Shown: one piece after another, positions 1 through 8,486 of the stretch
How positions within the stretch are numbered: position 1 is the first letter of the stretch
How the letters are laid out: every line of letters begins with the position of its first letter
DNA from: Contendibacter sp031732755
GTDB taxonomy: Bacteria > Pseudomonadota > Gammaproteobacteria > Competibacterales > Competibacteraceae
Length of the DNA stretch: 64,000 bases
Direction of reading: 5' to 3'
NCBI GenBank assembly: GCA_031732755.1
Contig: JAVMKI010000051.1
Coordinates: 47,971-111,970 of the forward strand
Translations under genes and position numbers: made by a program
Notes under the pieces: model-generated
The model's database searches: none
Told to the model about the DNA's origin: nothing
What the model saw: the letters and a program-made list of their open reading frames with translations, nothing else

Positions 1-1
1 T

Positions 2-589
2 CCCCGCCCGGAAACCGAATTGCTGGTGGAACTGGCGCTGGCGCGATTGCCGAAGGACCAGCCAGTGACCGTCGCTGATCTGGGCACGGGTAGTGGCGCG
101 ATTGCCCTGGCGCTGGCGGTGGAGCGGCCTCTGGCGCGAATCGTCGCCACCGACCAGAGTCCAGCAGCGTTGATGGTCGCCCGGCGCAATACCCGGCGGC
201 TGGAGATTCGCAACGTGGAATTCCGCGAAGGCGACTGGTGCGCACCGTTGGGCGACGAACGGTTCGACCTGATCGCCGCGAATCCCCCTTACGTCGCCGC
301 CATCGATCCCCACTGGCGGCAAGGCGAATTGCGATTTGAGCCACCGGCGGCACTGGTGGCGGGCGACGATGGATTGTCCGCCCTGCGCGCCATCGTCGCC
401 CAAGCGCCGGACTACCTGAAACCGGGCGGCTGGTTGTTGCTGGAACACGGTTACGATCAAGGCGAGGCGGTTCCGGCGTTGCTGCGGGAACGTGGCTTCG
501 ACGCGGTGAGCGATCATCGGGATATGGCTGGCATCAGTCGAACCAGCAGCGGACGCTGGTTATCTCATATCAGGCTATTGACGGCTTAA
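2..589 (+). CDS. prmC: Release factor glutamine methyltransferase PrmC (5' end outside window)
   Basis: PrmC methylates the glutamine of the GGQ motif in peptide chain release factors RF1 and RF2, using S-adenosylmethionine, in the cytoplasm. The open frame runs in from the window edge and begins with PRPETELL, the conserved PrmC segment just before the Rossmann domain, so the N-terminal helical domain lies upstream. SAM-binding motif I is seen as DLGTGSGAIA, and the catalytic NPPY motif is present in AANPPYVAA. The C-terminus is complete (LSHIRLLTA then stop). About 195 codons are visible of a usual 280 or so. Family assignment is secure. Confidence 0.95.
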   Translation, partial: PRPETELLVELALARLPKDQPVTVADLGTGSGAIALALAVERPLARIVATDQSPAALMVARRNTRRLEIRNVEFREGDWCAPLGDERFDLIAANPPYVAAIDPHWRQGELRFEPPAALVAGDDGLSALRAIVAQAPDYLKPGGWLLLEHGYDQGEAVPALLRERGFDAVSDHRDMAGISRTSSGRWLSHIRLLTA

Positions 590-619
590 AAAACCCCTGT
601 TTTTGGAGTCGATATAAAG

Positions 620-1915
620 TCAGATACAAAATGGAAAAGGTTTTAATCCAAAAGCAAATACTTTTTGAACAGGAGCAATAATTTGGTCGTTCAATTTGAT
701 CTGATTGGCCGAGCGACGCTTTACACTATCTTCGCTAACAATTTCAACAAGCTTCTCTTCAAGAAGTTTACCGATTGATTCGCGGTAGATTTTTGCAGAT
801 GCAGGCGAACCATTGCATGTCGTGGCAAATAACACGCCGAAGCTAAGCCCCTCATCGTTCGCGTAAATGAGACGAGGGATTTGTTCTACAAGCGTTGAGA
901 TACTTGATTTACGCGCCACATCATCAAATTCAAAACCTAAAGCCGATTGTCCGAGATGCGCTGCGTCAAAAACAGGGTCATATCCAATGATCTGGAACAT
1001 GTCGAGGCCAGGGCCACCATAGTGGATGAAGTTGTTGTTATGTTGCCAATGCACTTCGGTCATCACATCACGAGCTTTATAGTGTTGAGAAAGATGAATT
1101 AGCCAGTAGTCCCCATGCCCTTTCTTGTTACGGATGAAAAAGGGCGTGTAGTACTTGGCGCCGCAGCGATCAACCAACGCTCGATATAAAGCGCTTTGGA
1201 TGAATAAGCGCCAGTGTTTCTCTGAAGACTTGATCTCCTCGAAAGAGCGTCCTTGTAGAATGTCGGGAACACCAATACTAGAAAGAAGACTTTGCGTCAG
1301 CTTACTATCAGCGGCATAGTTTAGGAAAGAGTCAACGGCAAAAGTTAAGATCACTTCAGCGTTTGGTAAGTTAGCGAAGATATGCTTGATGAGCTGAGTT
1401 GGCGCTTCCTTATAGCCATACTGGTCAAGCATGAAAATTGATCTTCCATTACGCGGGTTTTTCTTTTTAATAAATTCGATGATCGAATCAGCCTCATCCT
1501 GAAATCGTGCGTGTCGAAGTTGTATCGTATTTCCAATTTTATCACCATATCCAGCCTCACGTAGCACTTTATCCAGATGAGTATAAGCATATTTTTCGGC
1601 CTCGATGAAAAAGTAGTCTATCGAGAACTTGACAGGCTTATACCGATCTTTATTGATTAAAAACTCCGCTTCTCTGGCAGCATCAAGAAAAATGAGTGGG
1701 GAACCATTGACAAGTTCTCTTGTATTGCTATGGATATACATTCCACCACCCGCAAAGCCATCAACCAGGGTTAGCTTCAAGCTATCTTGATTGGGAGAGC
1801 TGACCAGTGTCCGAAAATACGCGGCCAAGTAGGTCTGGAGGATCTGGTGCTTAGCGATACTATGCTGCTGAATGAAGTCGGGACCGTTTTTCCAATTGTA
1901 TGGTTTGTATGGCAT
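620..1915 (-). CDS. tcmP: Three-Cys-motif partner protein TcmP
   Basis: 431 residues. The opening (PYNWKNGPDFIQQHSIAKHQIL) and the LVDGFAGGGMY segment match the TcmP family, named because it sits beside three-Cys-motif proteins. DGFAGGG resembles motif I of a class I SAM methyltransferase fold, so a modifying enzyme is plausible, but no activity is established to my knowledge. It lies 9 bp downstream of the three-Cys-motif gene on the same strand, so the two are probably one transcript. Its base composition is clearly more AT-rich than its neighbours, a sign of separate acquisition. Family call fairly sure; function unknown. Confidence 0.8.
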   Translation of the reverse strand: MPYKPYNWKNGPDFIQQHSIAKHQILQTYLAAYFRTLVSSPNQDSLKLTLVDGFAGGGMYIHSNTRELVNGSPLIFLDAAREAEFLINKDRYKPVKFSIDYFFIEAEKYAYTHLDKVLREAGYGDKIGNTIQLRHARFQDEADSIIEFIKKKNPRNGRSIFMLDQYGYKEAPTQLIKHIFANLPNAEVILTFAVDSFLNYAADSKLTQSLLSSIGVPDILQGRSFEEIKSSEKHWRLFIQSALYRALVDRCGAKYYTPFFIRNKKGHGDYWLIHLSQHYKARDVMTEVHWQHNNNFIHYGGPGLDMFQIIGYDPVFDAAHLGQSALGFEFDDVARKSSISTLVEQIPRLIYANDEGLSFGVLFATTCNGSPASAKIYRESIGKLLEEKLVEIVSEDSVKRRSANQIKLNDQIIAPVQKVFAFGLKPFPFCI

Positions 1916-1924
1916 TGCAATCGT

Positions 1925-2668
1925 TCAAATGTTAGCAACAAGTTCTGGCATAGCATCCCAAGTGCGGCCCGCCAGCAGTCGGCCATTGGCGTTCTTGGCG
2001 CGGCGGACGCCGTCCGCGCCCCAACCACCCCACTGCTTGAAGAAGAACGCCACGCCAGCCGCCTCGCACTGATCGCGCACCGCCAGCGCCCATTCTGGGC
2101 GCATTGGCCGGGCGTTCGGGCCGGACTCGCCACCGACGATGACCCAGTGAATCCCGTTCAGGTTCATTGGCCCCAAATGTTCCAGCAGGGGTTCGACCGA
2201 TAGGAAGCGGATACGAACGGCGACCTGCCGCAGGTGATCGATACGCGGCAAGCCATACAGGCGATTTTCCACCGAGACCCCCAGCCAGACGTTGGCGGGA
2301 ACGGCGCGTTGGCCAAAGAAGCGCGAGAGCCGATCCGCCCGCTTGGTCAGGATTTGGTAAGTGTGCTGGGGTGTTCGATCCGCCACGGTCATCACTTGTT
2401 CAATAAAAGCATCGGGCACCTCTTCGTGAAACAAGTCGCTCATCGAATTTACGAAATAGACCGTCGGTTTCTTGCGCTGGAGCGGTTGTTTTAACCGGGC
2501 TGGATGCAAAGTCAGAGTAAACCCCCGCGCGTAGCCCGCCGCCCCCATCGCCTGTAATCGATGCGCGAGCGTTTCGGCATAGCAATTTTTACAACCCGGA
2601 GAAATTTTCGTGCAGCCGGTGACCGGGTTCCACGTCTGTTCCGTCCATTCGATCTTGCTGTCGCTCAT
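1925..2668 (-). CDS. Three-Cys-motif protein, phage Gp37/Gp68 (DUF5131) family
   Basis: 247 residues. The N-terminus SKIEWTEQTWNPVTGC and a C-X6-C-X2-C cluster (CTKISPGCKNC, about residues 19-29) are the hallmarks of the phage Gp37/Gp68 family (DUF5131). The Cys cluster resembles, but does not match, the CX3CX2C of radical SAM enzymes, so an iron-sulfur enzyme is plausible though unproved. Other family segments visible are FVNSMSDLFHEEVP, QILTKRADR, WLGVSVEN and VGGESGPNARPM. It is the first gene of a two-gene minus-strand unit with TcmP. Such pairs travel between bacteria and phages. The GC content matches the host here, unlike TcmP. Confidence 0.85.
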   Translation of the reverse strand: MSDSKIEWTEQTWNPVTGCTKISPGCKNCYAETLAHRLQAMGAAGYARGFTLTLHPARLKQPLQRKKPTVYFVNSMSDLFHEEVPDAFIEQVMTVADRTPQHTYQILTKRADRLSRFFGQRAVPANVWLGVSVENRLYGLPRIDHLRQVAVRIRFLSVEPLLEHLGPMNLNGIHWVIVGGESGPNARPMRPEWALAVRDQCEAAGVAFFFKQWGGWGADGVRRAKNANGRLLAGRTWDAMPELVANI

Positions 2669-2845
2669 CGTATCGTCTCTCGCCGCTCACCCATCGAAGT
2701 TTAGAACAGAAAGATTGATCGATGAATCGCTTAGCAGTAGCGGCCCGGCGCGCGAATTCATGGCGCGGTTCCACCACTGGCTGAACAGTCCTAAACTCAA
2801 GGACTTGGTGGTAGCGTTGTGGGAAATGCAGCTTTCCCTTACTGA

Positions 2846-3184
2846 TCATCGCCAGTCGCTGGAACGGGATGGTAGAAACAACTCCGACCAGTGTTGAACC
2901 TGGCACGTCCGGCAAAGCAGGTAAGTCAGTATGACGATGTTACCGAGCAGAAACAGGGCGATGATCCAGGCCGCCGCCCGCCACGGGTTCGGTTCCACCA
3001 AGGCCAGCCAAACCGCGACGAACAGTAGTCCCACGCCAAGGTCCAGCAGGGCAACCACCCCCCATGGATTGGCGATGATGTGGCGCAATCCGGCCAGTAC
3101 ATGGCTTTGTCCGCTGGCGGTCAGCATGGCGGCCACGAGCAGGCCGAGTAGGGTTCCGCAGACGATGACAACGATACGGAGCAT
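2846..3184 (-). CDS. Small membrane protein, probable DUF1475 family
   Basis: 112 residues from the ATG at 3184. I chose this start because the frame upstream is Arg- and Pro-rich and looks non-coding. The protein has about three hydrophobic segments: LRIVVIVCGTLLGLLVAAML, GVVALLDLGVGLLFVAVWLA (followed by EPNPWRAAAW) and IIALFLLGNIVILTYLL. A Cys pair (LLCRTCQ) sits near the C-terminus. The EPNPWRAA and GNI segments recall DUF1475 membrane proteins; function is unknown. It stands alone on the minus strand. Confidence 0.6.
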   Translation of the reverse strand: MLRIVVIVCGTLLGLLVAAMLTASGQSHVLAGLRHIIANPWGVVALLDLGVGLLFVAVWLALVEPNPWRAAAWIIALFLLGNIVILTYLLCRTCQVQHWSELFLPSRSSDWR

Positions 3185-3437
3185 AAAGGCCCTCGAAGTG
3201 ACGAATGAGGCTATCCAACAAGACCACGCCAGGGGCGGGAAGTGCGTTTGTTTCCTCTCGCCACACGACCGGTTTCGATTTCTCCTCCTGACTGGCTGAG
3301 CAGTCGCGGCGCCGCTGATGAAAGGTCGCCCGCGCGCGGTCAGCACTCTCGCGACGCCGCCACCCGATTTGGCAAGCACGACCACGCGCGCCGGGCTAAA
3401 ATTTCACCATCGAGCCATTTTTAGTGATGGATTACCT

Positions 3438-3986
3438 ATGCGCGACGACTCGGATCAACTCAAGCAACGCATCGCGGCCCTCGAACAGGAAGTCGCCACG
3501 CTGAAAAAGCGCGGCTCGCCCTATCCAGGCATCCCCTATCGCGGCATCCGCAAACGGTCCAACCGTTGTTTCTGGAGCCTTCCGCTATACGATATCGCCC
3601 TGGGACCGGACTTGGAGAAAGGCGAGTTGCGCGGCCACGCACGCGGGATTATCGCCATCGGCGACATCGCGACGGGGGTGTTGGCCCTGGGCGGCATTGC
3701 CCGTGGTCTCGTGGCAATCGGCGGCTTGGCGCTGGGCTTGGTGCTGGGCTTTGGCGGTCTGAGCACCGGCCTGCTGGCAATCGGCGGCCTGGCGCTGGGA
3801 GGCGTCGCCATCGGCGGCGGCGCTATCGGCGGCATCGCGATTGGCGGCGGTGCCGTCGGCTATTACGCGGTGGGCGGCGGCGCGGTCGGGGAGCACGTGA
3901 TCAGCGGCCTGGCTCAGGATCCCGAGGCCGTGCGGTTTTTCAATGACTGGCTGCCAGGCTTGCGAGGATTGCTTTTCCCCCACTAA
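3438..3986 (+). CDS. Coiled-coil protein with Gly/Ala/Ile-rich tandem repeats
   Basis: 182 residues, no family recognised with confidence. Residues 1-30 form a short coiled coil (DQLKQRIAALEQEVATLKKR). A central segment is followed, from about residue 70 to 155, by near-continuous repeats of the type AIGGLALG, GVAIGGGA, IGGIAIGG. The periodic Ile/Val-Gly-Gly pattern would suit either packed glycine-zipper membrane helices or a small solenoid. There is no signal peptide. The ATG at 3438 was preferred because the frame upstream lacks coding character. It converges on the ferritin-like gene across a strong inverted repeat. Confidence 0.6.
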   Translation: MRDDSDQLKQRIAALEQEVATLKKRGSPYPGIPYRGIRKRSNRCFWSLPLYDIALGPDLEKGELRGHARGIIAIGDIATGVLALGGIARGLVAIGGLALGLVLGFGGLSTGLLAIGGLALGGVAIGGGAIGGIAIGGGAVGYYAVGGGAVGEHVISGLAQDPEAVRFFNDWLPGLRGLLFPH

Positions 3987-3988
3987 CG

Positions 3989-4035
3989 CCCTTTCCCGCC
4001 AGACCCTGGCGTGAACTCGGCCCGGCGGGAAAGGG
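3989..4035. terminator. Bidirectional terminator-like 12-bp inverted repeat
   Basis: CCCTTTCCCGCC at 3989-4000 is exactly complementary to GGCGGGAAAGGG at 4024-4035, leaving a 23-nt loop. It lies directly between two convergent genes, so it probably ends transcription from both sides. No long T-run follows on either strand, so efficiency is uncertain. Confidence 0.6.
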
Positions 4036-4042
4036 GAACCGG

Positions 4043-4336
4043 CTAGCCGTGGCCGTGGGCGATAGGCTTTTCGGTGAAGAGATAATCCTTCAACTCCTTA
4101 TCGAAGGTGGGATCTTGCCGACGAATCCATTCCAGCACCATGGCCGCGTGTTCTTTTTCCTCATCCCGGTTGTGGGCGAGAATGGCCTTTAACTCCGGGT
4201 TCTTGCAGGCGTCCACCCGTTGGTTGTACCAGTCGACCGCTTCCAGTTCCTCCATCAGGGATACAATCGCCCGGTGCATGTCGCGGGTTTCGTCCGACAA
4301 CTCGTTGATGGGTTCGTGATAGCCTTCGCTCGCCAT
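4043..4336 (-). CDS. Encapsulated-ferritin-like protein (EncFtn family)
   Basis: 97 residues. ELSDETRDMHRAIVSLMEELEAVDWYNQRVDA and AHNRDEEKEHAAMVLEWIRRQDP are typical of the encapsulated ferritin family, two-helix proteins that assemble into annular decamers and oxidise Fe(II). Candidate ferroxidase ligands are Glu29, Glu30 and Glu32 and the DEEKEH stretch at 58-63, with the nearby Trp36/Tyr37 pair. Classical members end in a short cargo peptide that docks them into an encapsulin shell. Here the tail is LFTEKPIAHGHG, which does not look like one, and no encapsulin gene is adjacent. It may act free, or be loaded by a shell encoded elsewhere. Confidence 0.85.
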   Translation of the reverse strand: MASEGYHEPINELSDETRDMHRAIVSLMEELEAVDWYNQRVDACKNPELKAILAHNRDEEKEHAAMVLEWIRRQDPTFDKELKDYLFTEKPIAHGHG

Positions 4337-4395
4337 GGACAGGTCTCCTCGATTGGTTGCTGGTGTTGCTCGGTTAGGTGTGGACGGCAGGACTT

Positions 4396-4512
4396 ACGCT
4401 GTAAAGATAACCGATTGATTGTGGAAGGCCGCGATGGTTCACTGCGTATCGTGGGCAAACCCGCGCCGACGTGGAAACCGTTATTTGAAAAAGCCGGTTT
4501 TTGTACAGCCTC
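4396..4512. repeat. Small MITE-like element, copy 1
   Basis: About 117 bp with a well-preserved right end whose reverse complement reads GAGGCTGTACAAAAACCGG, and a decayed left end. The interior shares ACCGATTGATTGT, GGCCG and a TTCACT...CGTGGG segment with the element at 23758-23879, whose left end begins GAGGCTGTACAAAAACC. There is no coding capacity, so it is probably a non-autonomous element mobilised in trans. Confidence 0.55.
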
Positions 4513-4523
4513 TTGGACAGCCT

Positions 4524-5312
4524 TTAGGGACATTCCCCCACCGACCCTGGACGACAGCGCCGCCGATCCACCCAGATCGTACTGTCGAGTTTGGCGTCGG
4601 TGAAACGCGCGCCGTCGATGCGGGCGTCGACCAGCGTAGCCTCGCCCAAGTCGGCGCCCACGAAATCCACGCTGAGCAGATTCGCGCCATCCAGCTTGGC
4701 CCCATGAAGATTGGCGCCACTGAGCACCGCGTTTTCCAGCACGGCCCGGCTGAGCGTCGCACCGCTCAGGTTGGCGTTCGGTAGCTTGGCGTCGGTCAGG
4801 TCGGCCTGCGCCAGCGTGGTCTGCTTCAGGCTTGCCCCGCTGAGATTAGCCCCGGTGAGGTCGGCCTGATACAGCCGCGCGCCGCTCAGGTCGGCATTGC
4901 TCAGATTCGCCTGGGCCAGCATGGCTCGGTCCAGCCGCGCGCCCGCTAGGTTGGCGCCGACAAACCCCGCTTGATCCAGCTTGGCTGAAACCAGCCGTGC
5001 CCCCACCAGCGCCGCGCCGGTGAAATCAGCCTGACTGAGCGTCGCGTCACCCAAATCCGCGCCGCTCAATCGCGCGCCCGTCAGTTTGGCGCCCGTCAGA
5101 TTGACCTGGGTTAATACCGCCTCGCGCAGATCCGCGCCCGTCAAATTCGCCCCTTGCTTGTCGCAGCGCAGCCAACTGACCCGTCGCGCGGGCGGGTCTT
5201 CGCAAGCGCTCCAGCCAACCGCGGGCCAGTGCAGTAACGCCAGTAGCAAAAAAATTTCCCTCGCCCGCTGGCGGGCGAGAGTTTGGGGATGAGGGGCATC
5301 GCCGGGCTTCAC
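4524..5312 (-). CDS. Exported pentapeptide-repeat protein
   Basis: Up to 262 residues. From about residue 54 the protein is a continuous run of A(D/N)LXX pentapeptides (GANLTGADL, GARLSGADL, LTGANLSGA and so on), predicted to fold into a right-handed quadrilateral beta helix of about 35 coils. The N-terminal part carries a hydrophobic stretch (IFLLLALLHWPAVGWSA) followed by Cys, consistent with a signal peptide and a periplasmic location. The start is uncertain. The GTG at 5312 lies in an intergenic-type repeat that reads through as DAPHPQTLARQRARE, so a TTG inside the hydrophobic segment is a possible true start. Function is not predictable from the fold. Confidence 0.75.
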   Translation of the reverse strand: MKPGDAPHPQTLARQRAREIFLLLALLHWPAVGWSACEDPPARRVSWLRCDKQGANLTGADLREAVLTQVNLTGAKLTGARLSGADLGDATLSQADFTGAALVGARLVSAKLDQAGFVGANLAGARLDRAMLAQANLSNADLSGARLYQADLTGANLSGASLKQTTLAQADLTDAKLPNANLSGATLSRAVLENAVLSGANLHGAKLDGANLLSVDFVGADLGEATLVDARIDGARFTDAKLDSTIWVDRRRCRPGSVGECP

Positions 5313-5324
5313 GGGCCTTCACTC

Positions 5325-7766
5325 CTATCCGCTCTCGGCGGGAGAGAGATCACTGGAAGTAAACACCAATTCCACCACCTGCCGGAACTGTGCCACGAAA
5401 TGCAAGGTGAGTCCTTCCCGGATGTGCTGCGGTAACTCCTCGGCATCGCCGCGACAGCCTTCGGGCAGGATGATCTCGTGGATGCCAACCCGACGAGCGG
5501 CGATGAGCTTCTCGCGGATGCCGCCCACCGGCAGCACCTGGCCAGTCAGTGTCAGCTCGCCGGTCATCGCCAGCGGCCGGCTCGGCTGCTGGCCACGCGC
5601 CAGCGACAACAGGGCGGTGGCCATGGTGATACCAGCGCTGGGACCATCCTTGGGCGTCGCGCCTTCCGGTACGTGCAGATGCACGAACGCTTCGTCGAAG
5701 AACTTGGGATCAGCCTGATACTCCTCCAGATGCGCGCTGAGGTAACTATAGGCGATGTTGGCCGATTCCTGCATAACCTCGCCCAGTCGGCCAGTCAGCT
5801 TGAAGCCGCGATTCTTGGTGTGGACCAAACTGGCTTCGACGTTGAGCGTCGCCCCACCCATGGCGGTCCAGGCCAAGCCCGTGATCACGCCCACGCCGGA
5901 CATCGGCGTCTCGGTCTTGAACGGCGGCTTGCCCAAATAACCGTCCAGGTCCGGCGGTTCCACCGCAATCGGGTCTTCGTGGCCCTCGACGATCCGCACC
6001 GCGCTCTTGCGCACGATCCGGCCCAGTTGCTTTTCCAGATTGCGCACTCCCGCTTCCCGCGCGTAGCCCTCGATGATCTGGCGCAGGGCCTCATCACCGA
6101 TACTGATCCGGTCGCGCGCCAAACCGCTGCGTTCCAGCAGTTTCGGCCACAAGTGGTTACGGGCGATTTGCAGCTTCTCGGCGGTGATGTAGCCGGACAG
6201 GCGAATCGTCTCCATCCGGTCGAGCAACGGCGCCGGGATGGTGTCGAGCTGGTTGGCGGTGCAGATGAACAGTACCTTGGAGAGATCGAAGCGTACGTCC
6301 AGATAATGATCCAGGAATTCGGTGTTCTGTTCTGGATCGAGAACTTCCAGCAGTGCCGAGGCCGGGTCGCCATGATACGACGCACCGATCTTGTCGATTT
6401 CGTCGAGCATGATCACCGGGTTGGCGGTCTTGGCGTCGCGGATGGCCTGGATGAACTTGCCGGGCAGCGCGCCGATATAAGTCCGCCGATGGCCCTTGAT
6501 CTCGGCCTCGTCGCGCATCCCGCCCAGGCTCAGCCGGTAGAACTTGCGGTCCAGGGCGGCGGCCACCGAGCGGCCGATGGAGGTTTTGCCGACACCCGGC
6601 GGGCCGACCAACAAGATGATGGAGCCGCCGACCTGGCCCTTGAGCGCGCCCACGGCCAGGAATTCGATGATGCGATCCTTGACATCCTCCAACCCGTCAT
6701 GGTCGCGGTTCAGGATTTCCCGCGCGTGCTTGAGATCGAGATTGTCGGTCGAATAGACCCCCCACGGCAATTCGGTCATCACATCCAGATAGTTGCGGGT
6801 AACGGCGTATTCCGGCGAGCCGGTTTCCAGGATCGCCAGCTTGTCCAGTTCGTCGTTGATCCGCTTCAGCGCCGCCTCGGGCACCTGCCGGGTGGTCAGC
6901 CGCTCGCGGAACCGGTCCACATCGGCGGTGCGGTCGTCCTTGGCGATGCCAAGTTCCTGTTGGATGGTCTTGAGCTGCTCGCGCAGAAAGAACTTGCGCT
7001 GATGCTCGCTCATCTTCTCCTCGACCTGTTTCCGAATGTGGGTCTGAAGCCGGGCGACTTCCAGTTCCTTCTTGATCAGCACGATGACTTTTTTCAGCCG
7101 TTCCAGCACCGGCGCGGTGGCCAGGATTTCCTGCAATTCTTCCTTGGTCGCCGTGGTCAGGCTGGCGGCGAAGTCGGCCAGCGGCGAAGGGTCGTGGGTG
7201 TTGAAGCGGTTGAGGAAGAACTTCAATTCTTCGGAGTACAGCGGATTGAGCGGGATCAGTTCTTTCAGCGTGTTGATCACCGCCAGCGAATAGGCGCGCA
7301 ATTCCTCGACATCGGCGGCGTCTTCCTCGCTCAGATACTCGACCTGGACGTGATAGGGGGGCTCGTTGGACAACCACGTGACGATACGGAATCGCTTCAG
7401 GCCCTGGGCGATGAATTGCAAGCGACCGTCGTTACGGGCCAACTGGTGCATCCGGGCGACGGTCCCGACCTCGTGAAAATCGGCGGGGCCCGCCTTTTCC
7501 GCGCTGTCGGGCTTGACCAGGATCAGGCCGATGACCCGTTGCTCGCGGTTGGCGGCGGCCTCGATGGTGGGCAGCCACGGTTCCTCGTTGAGCAGCAGTG
7601 GCAACGCTTGGGCCGGAAAAAAAGGACGTTCGGACAGCGGCAGCAGATACAAGGTATTGGGCAAAATGTCGGCGGCGGCAACGATCGTGTTGCTGGAGGA
7701 TGCATCGCGCTCGTCATCCTCGCGCACGACTTCCACTTCAAGGGCTTCGGCTTCGTGATCGGTCAT
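5325..7766 (-). CDS. lon: ATP-dependent Lon protease
   Basis: 813 residues, the usual Lon length. It degrades misfolded and regulatory proteins in the cytoplasm as a hexamer. The N-terminal substrate-binding domain (about 38-230) starts at LPNTLYLLPLSERPFFP, then comes a coiled-coil linker (EKMSEHQRKFFLREQLKTIQ). The AAA+ module has Walker A GPPGVGKTS at 388-396 and Walker B VIMLDEIDK. The C-terminal protease domain has the Ser-Lys dyad: Ser710 in KDGPSAG and Lys753 in GGIREKL. An acidic N-terminal extension precedes the first domain. Its stop codon lies 12 bp from the start of the pentapeptide gene. Confidence 0.97.
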   Translation of the reverse strand: MTDHEAEALEVEVVREDDERDASSSNTIVAAADILPNTLYLLPLSERPFFPAQALPLLLNEEPWLPTIEAAANREQRVIGLILVKPDSAEKAGPADFHEVGTVARMHQLARNDGRLQFIAQGLKRFRIVTWLSNEPPYHVQVEYLSEEDAADVEELRAYSLAVINTLKELIPLNPLYSEELKFFLNRFNTHDPSPLADFAASLTTATKEELQEILATAPVLERLKKVIVLIKKELEVARLQTHIRKQVEEKMSEHQRKFFLREQLKTIQQELGIAKDDRTADVDRFRERLTTRQVPEAALKRINDELDKLAILETGSPEYAVTRNYLDVMTELPWGVYSTDNLDLKHAREILNRDHDGLEDVKDRIIEFLAVGALKGQVGGSIILLVGPPGVGKTSIGRSVAAALDRKFYRLSLGGMRDEAEIKGHRRTYIGALPGKFIQAIRDAKTANPVIMLDEIDKIGASYHGDPASALLEVLDPEQNTEFLDHYLDVRFDLSKVLFICTANQLDTIPAPLLDRMETIRLSGYITAEKLQIARNHLWPKLLERSGLARDRISIGDEALRQIIEGYAREAGVRNLEKQLGRIVRKSAVRIVEGHEDPIAVEPPDLDGYLGKPPFKTETPMSGVGVITGLAWTAMGGATLNVEASLVHTKNRGFKLTGRLGEVMQESANIAYSYLSAHLEEYQADPKFFDEAFVHLHVPEGATPKDGPSAGITMATALLSLARGQQPSRPLAMTGELTLTGQVLPVGGIREKLIAARRVGIHEIILPEGCRGDAEELPQHIREGLTLHFVAQFRQVVELVFTSSDLSPAESG

Positions 7767-7861
7767 GGTGGTTCCGCAGCTAAAGGGTTTGCGCTTTACA
7801 TGCGGACGAAGCCGGCAATTATCAAGGGCACGCCATTGCCTGGAACGGCCTTACCGTTGCT

Positions 7862-8470
7862 TTACCCGCCGGTCTTGCGCAACTCGATGCGCCGAAACCA
7901 GCCGCCAGCCAACGCGGGCTGATCGGACAGGACTTCCAATCCCGGTGTTTGGGCCAGCGCGTCTTCGAACACCACGTCGGTGCGGGTGGCCAACAAGCCT
8001 AGCAGCGGGCTGACCAACCGCCGCACTGGCGCTTTCTGGGCGGGACGCAGGAATTTGTCGAGGACCAGCAATTGACCGCCGCGTCGCAGCACCCGCGCCG
8101 TTTCCGCCAACACCCGCTCGGGATGCGGCGTGACCGCCAGAATCAGATGCAACACCGCGGCATCGAACGTGGCGTCGCCATAGGGTAAGCGGCGTGCGTC
8201 GCCCACGTCGAGCTGGATGTCCAGACTCAAGGCGGCGGCCTTGCGCTGGGCGCGCGCCAGCATCGCCGACGTCAGGTCCAGGCCGGTGTAGCGCGGCCCC
8301 CGCGGTAACAGCGGCAGATCCAGCCCGCTGCCAATCCCGACCAGCAACACCTCGGCGCACGGACTCACGCGCAGGCGCAACAGGCTATCCCGCCGCGCCC
8401 TGGCGGTGAACGGAGCCACCAGCGCATCGTAAGCGGGCGCGAACAGGGTATAGGTGTAGCGCAGCGTCAT
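7862..8470 (-). CDS. Class I SAM-dependent methyltransferase
   Basis: 202 residues. Motif I is LLVGIGSGLDLPLLP, followed by an acidic residue in YTGLDLTSAMLARAQ, and a later DVGDARRLPYGDATFD segment typical of the UbiE/phosphatidylethanolamine N-methyltransferase-like group. The substrate cannot be told from sequence; a lipid or quinone head group is a reasonable guess. It lies 16 bp downstream of apaG on the same strand and may be co-transcribed with it. Confidence 0.8.
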   Translation of the reverse strand: MTLRYTYTLFAPAYDALVAPFTARARRDSLLRLRVSPCAEVLLVGIGSGLDLPLLPRGPRYTGLDLTSAMLARAQRKAAALSLDIQLDVGDARRLPYGDATFDAAVLHLILAVTPHPERVLAETARVLRRGGQLLVLDKFLRPAQKAPVRRLVSPLLGLLATRTDVVFEDALAQTPGLEVLSDQPALAGGWFRRIELRKTGG

Positions 8471-8486
8471 GCCGGCCTCGGCGCCC

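Noticed and set aside
2610..2897. Plus-strand open frame overlapping the DUF5131 start and the DUF1475 end
   Set aside because: It overlaps two better-supported genes and its translation matches nothing recognised.
5478..7922. A very long open frame opposite lon on the plus strand
   Set aside because: It is the antisense shadow of Lon in GC-rich DNA; the translation has no family features, while Lon is certain.
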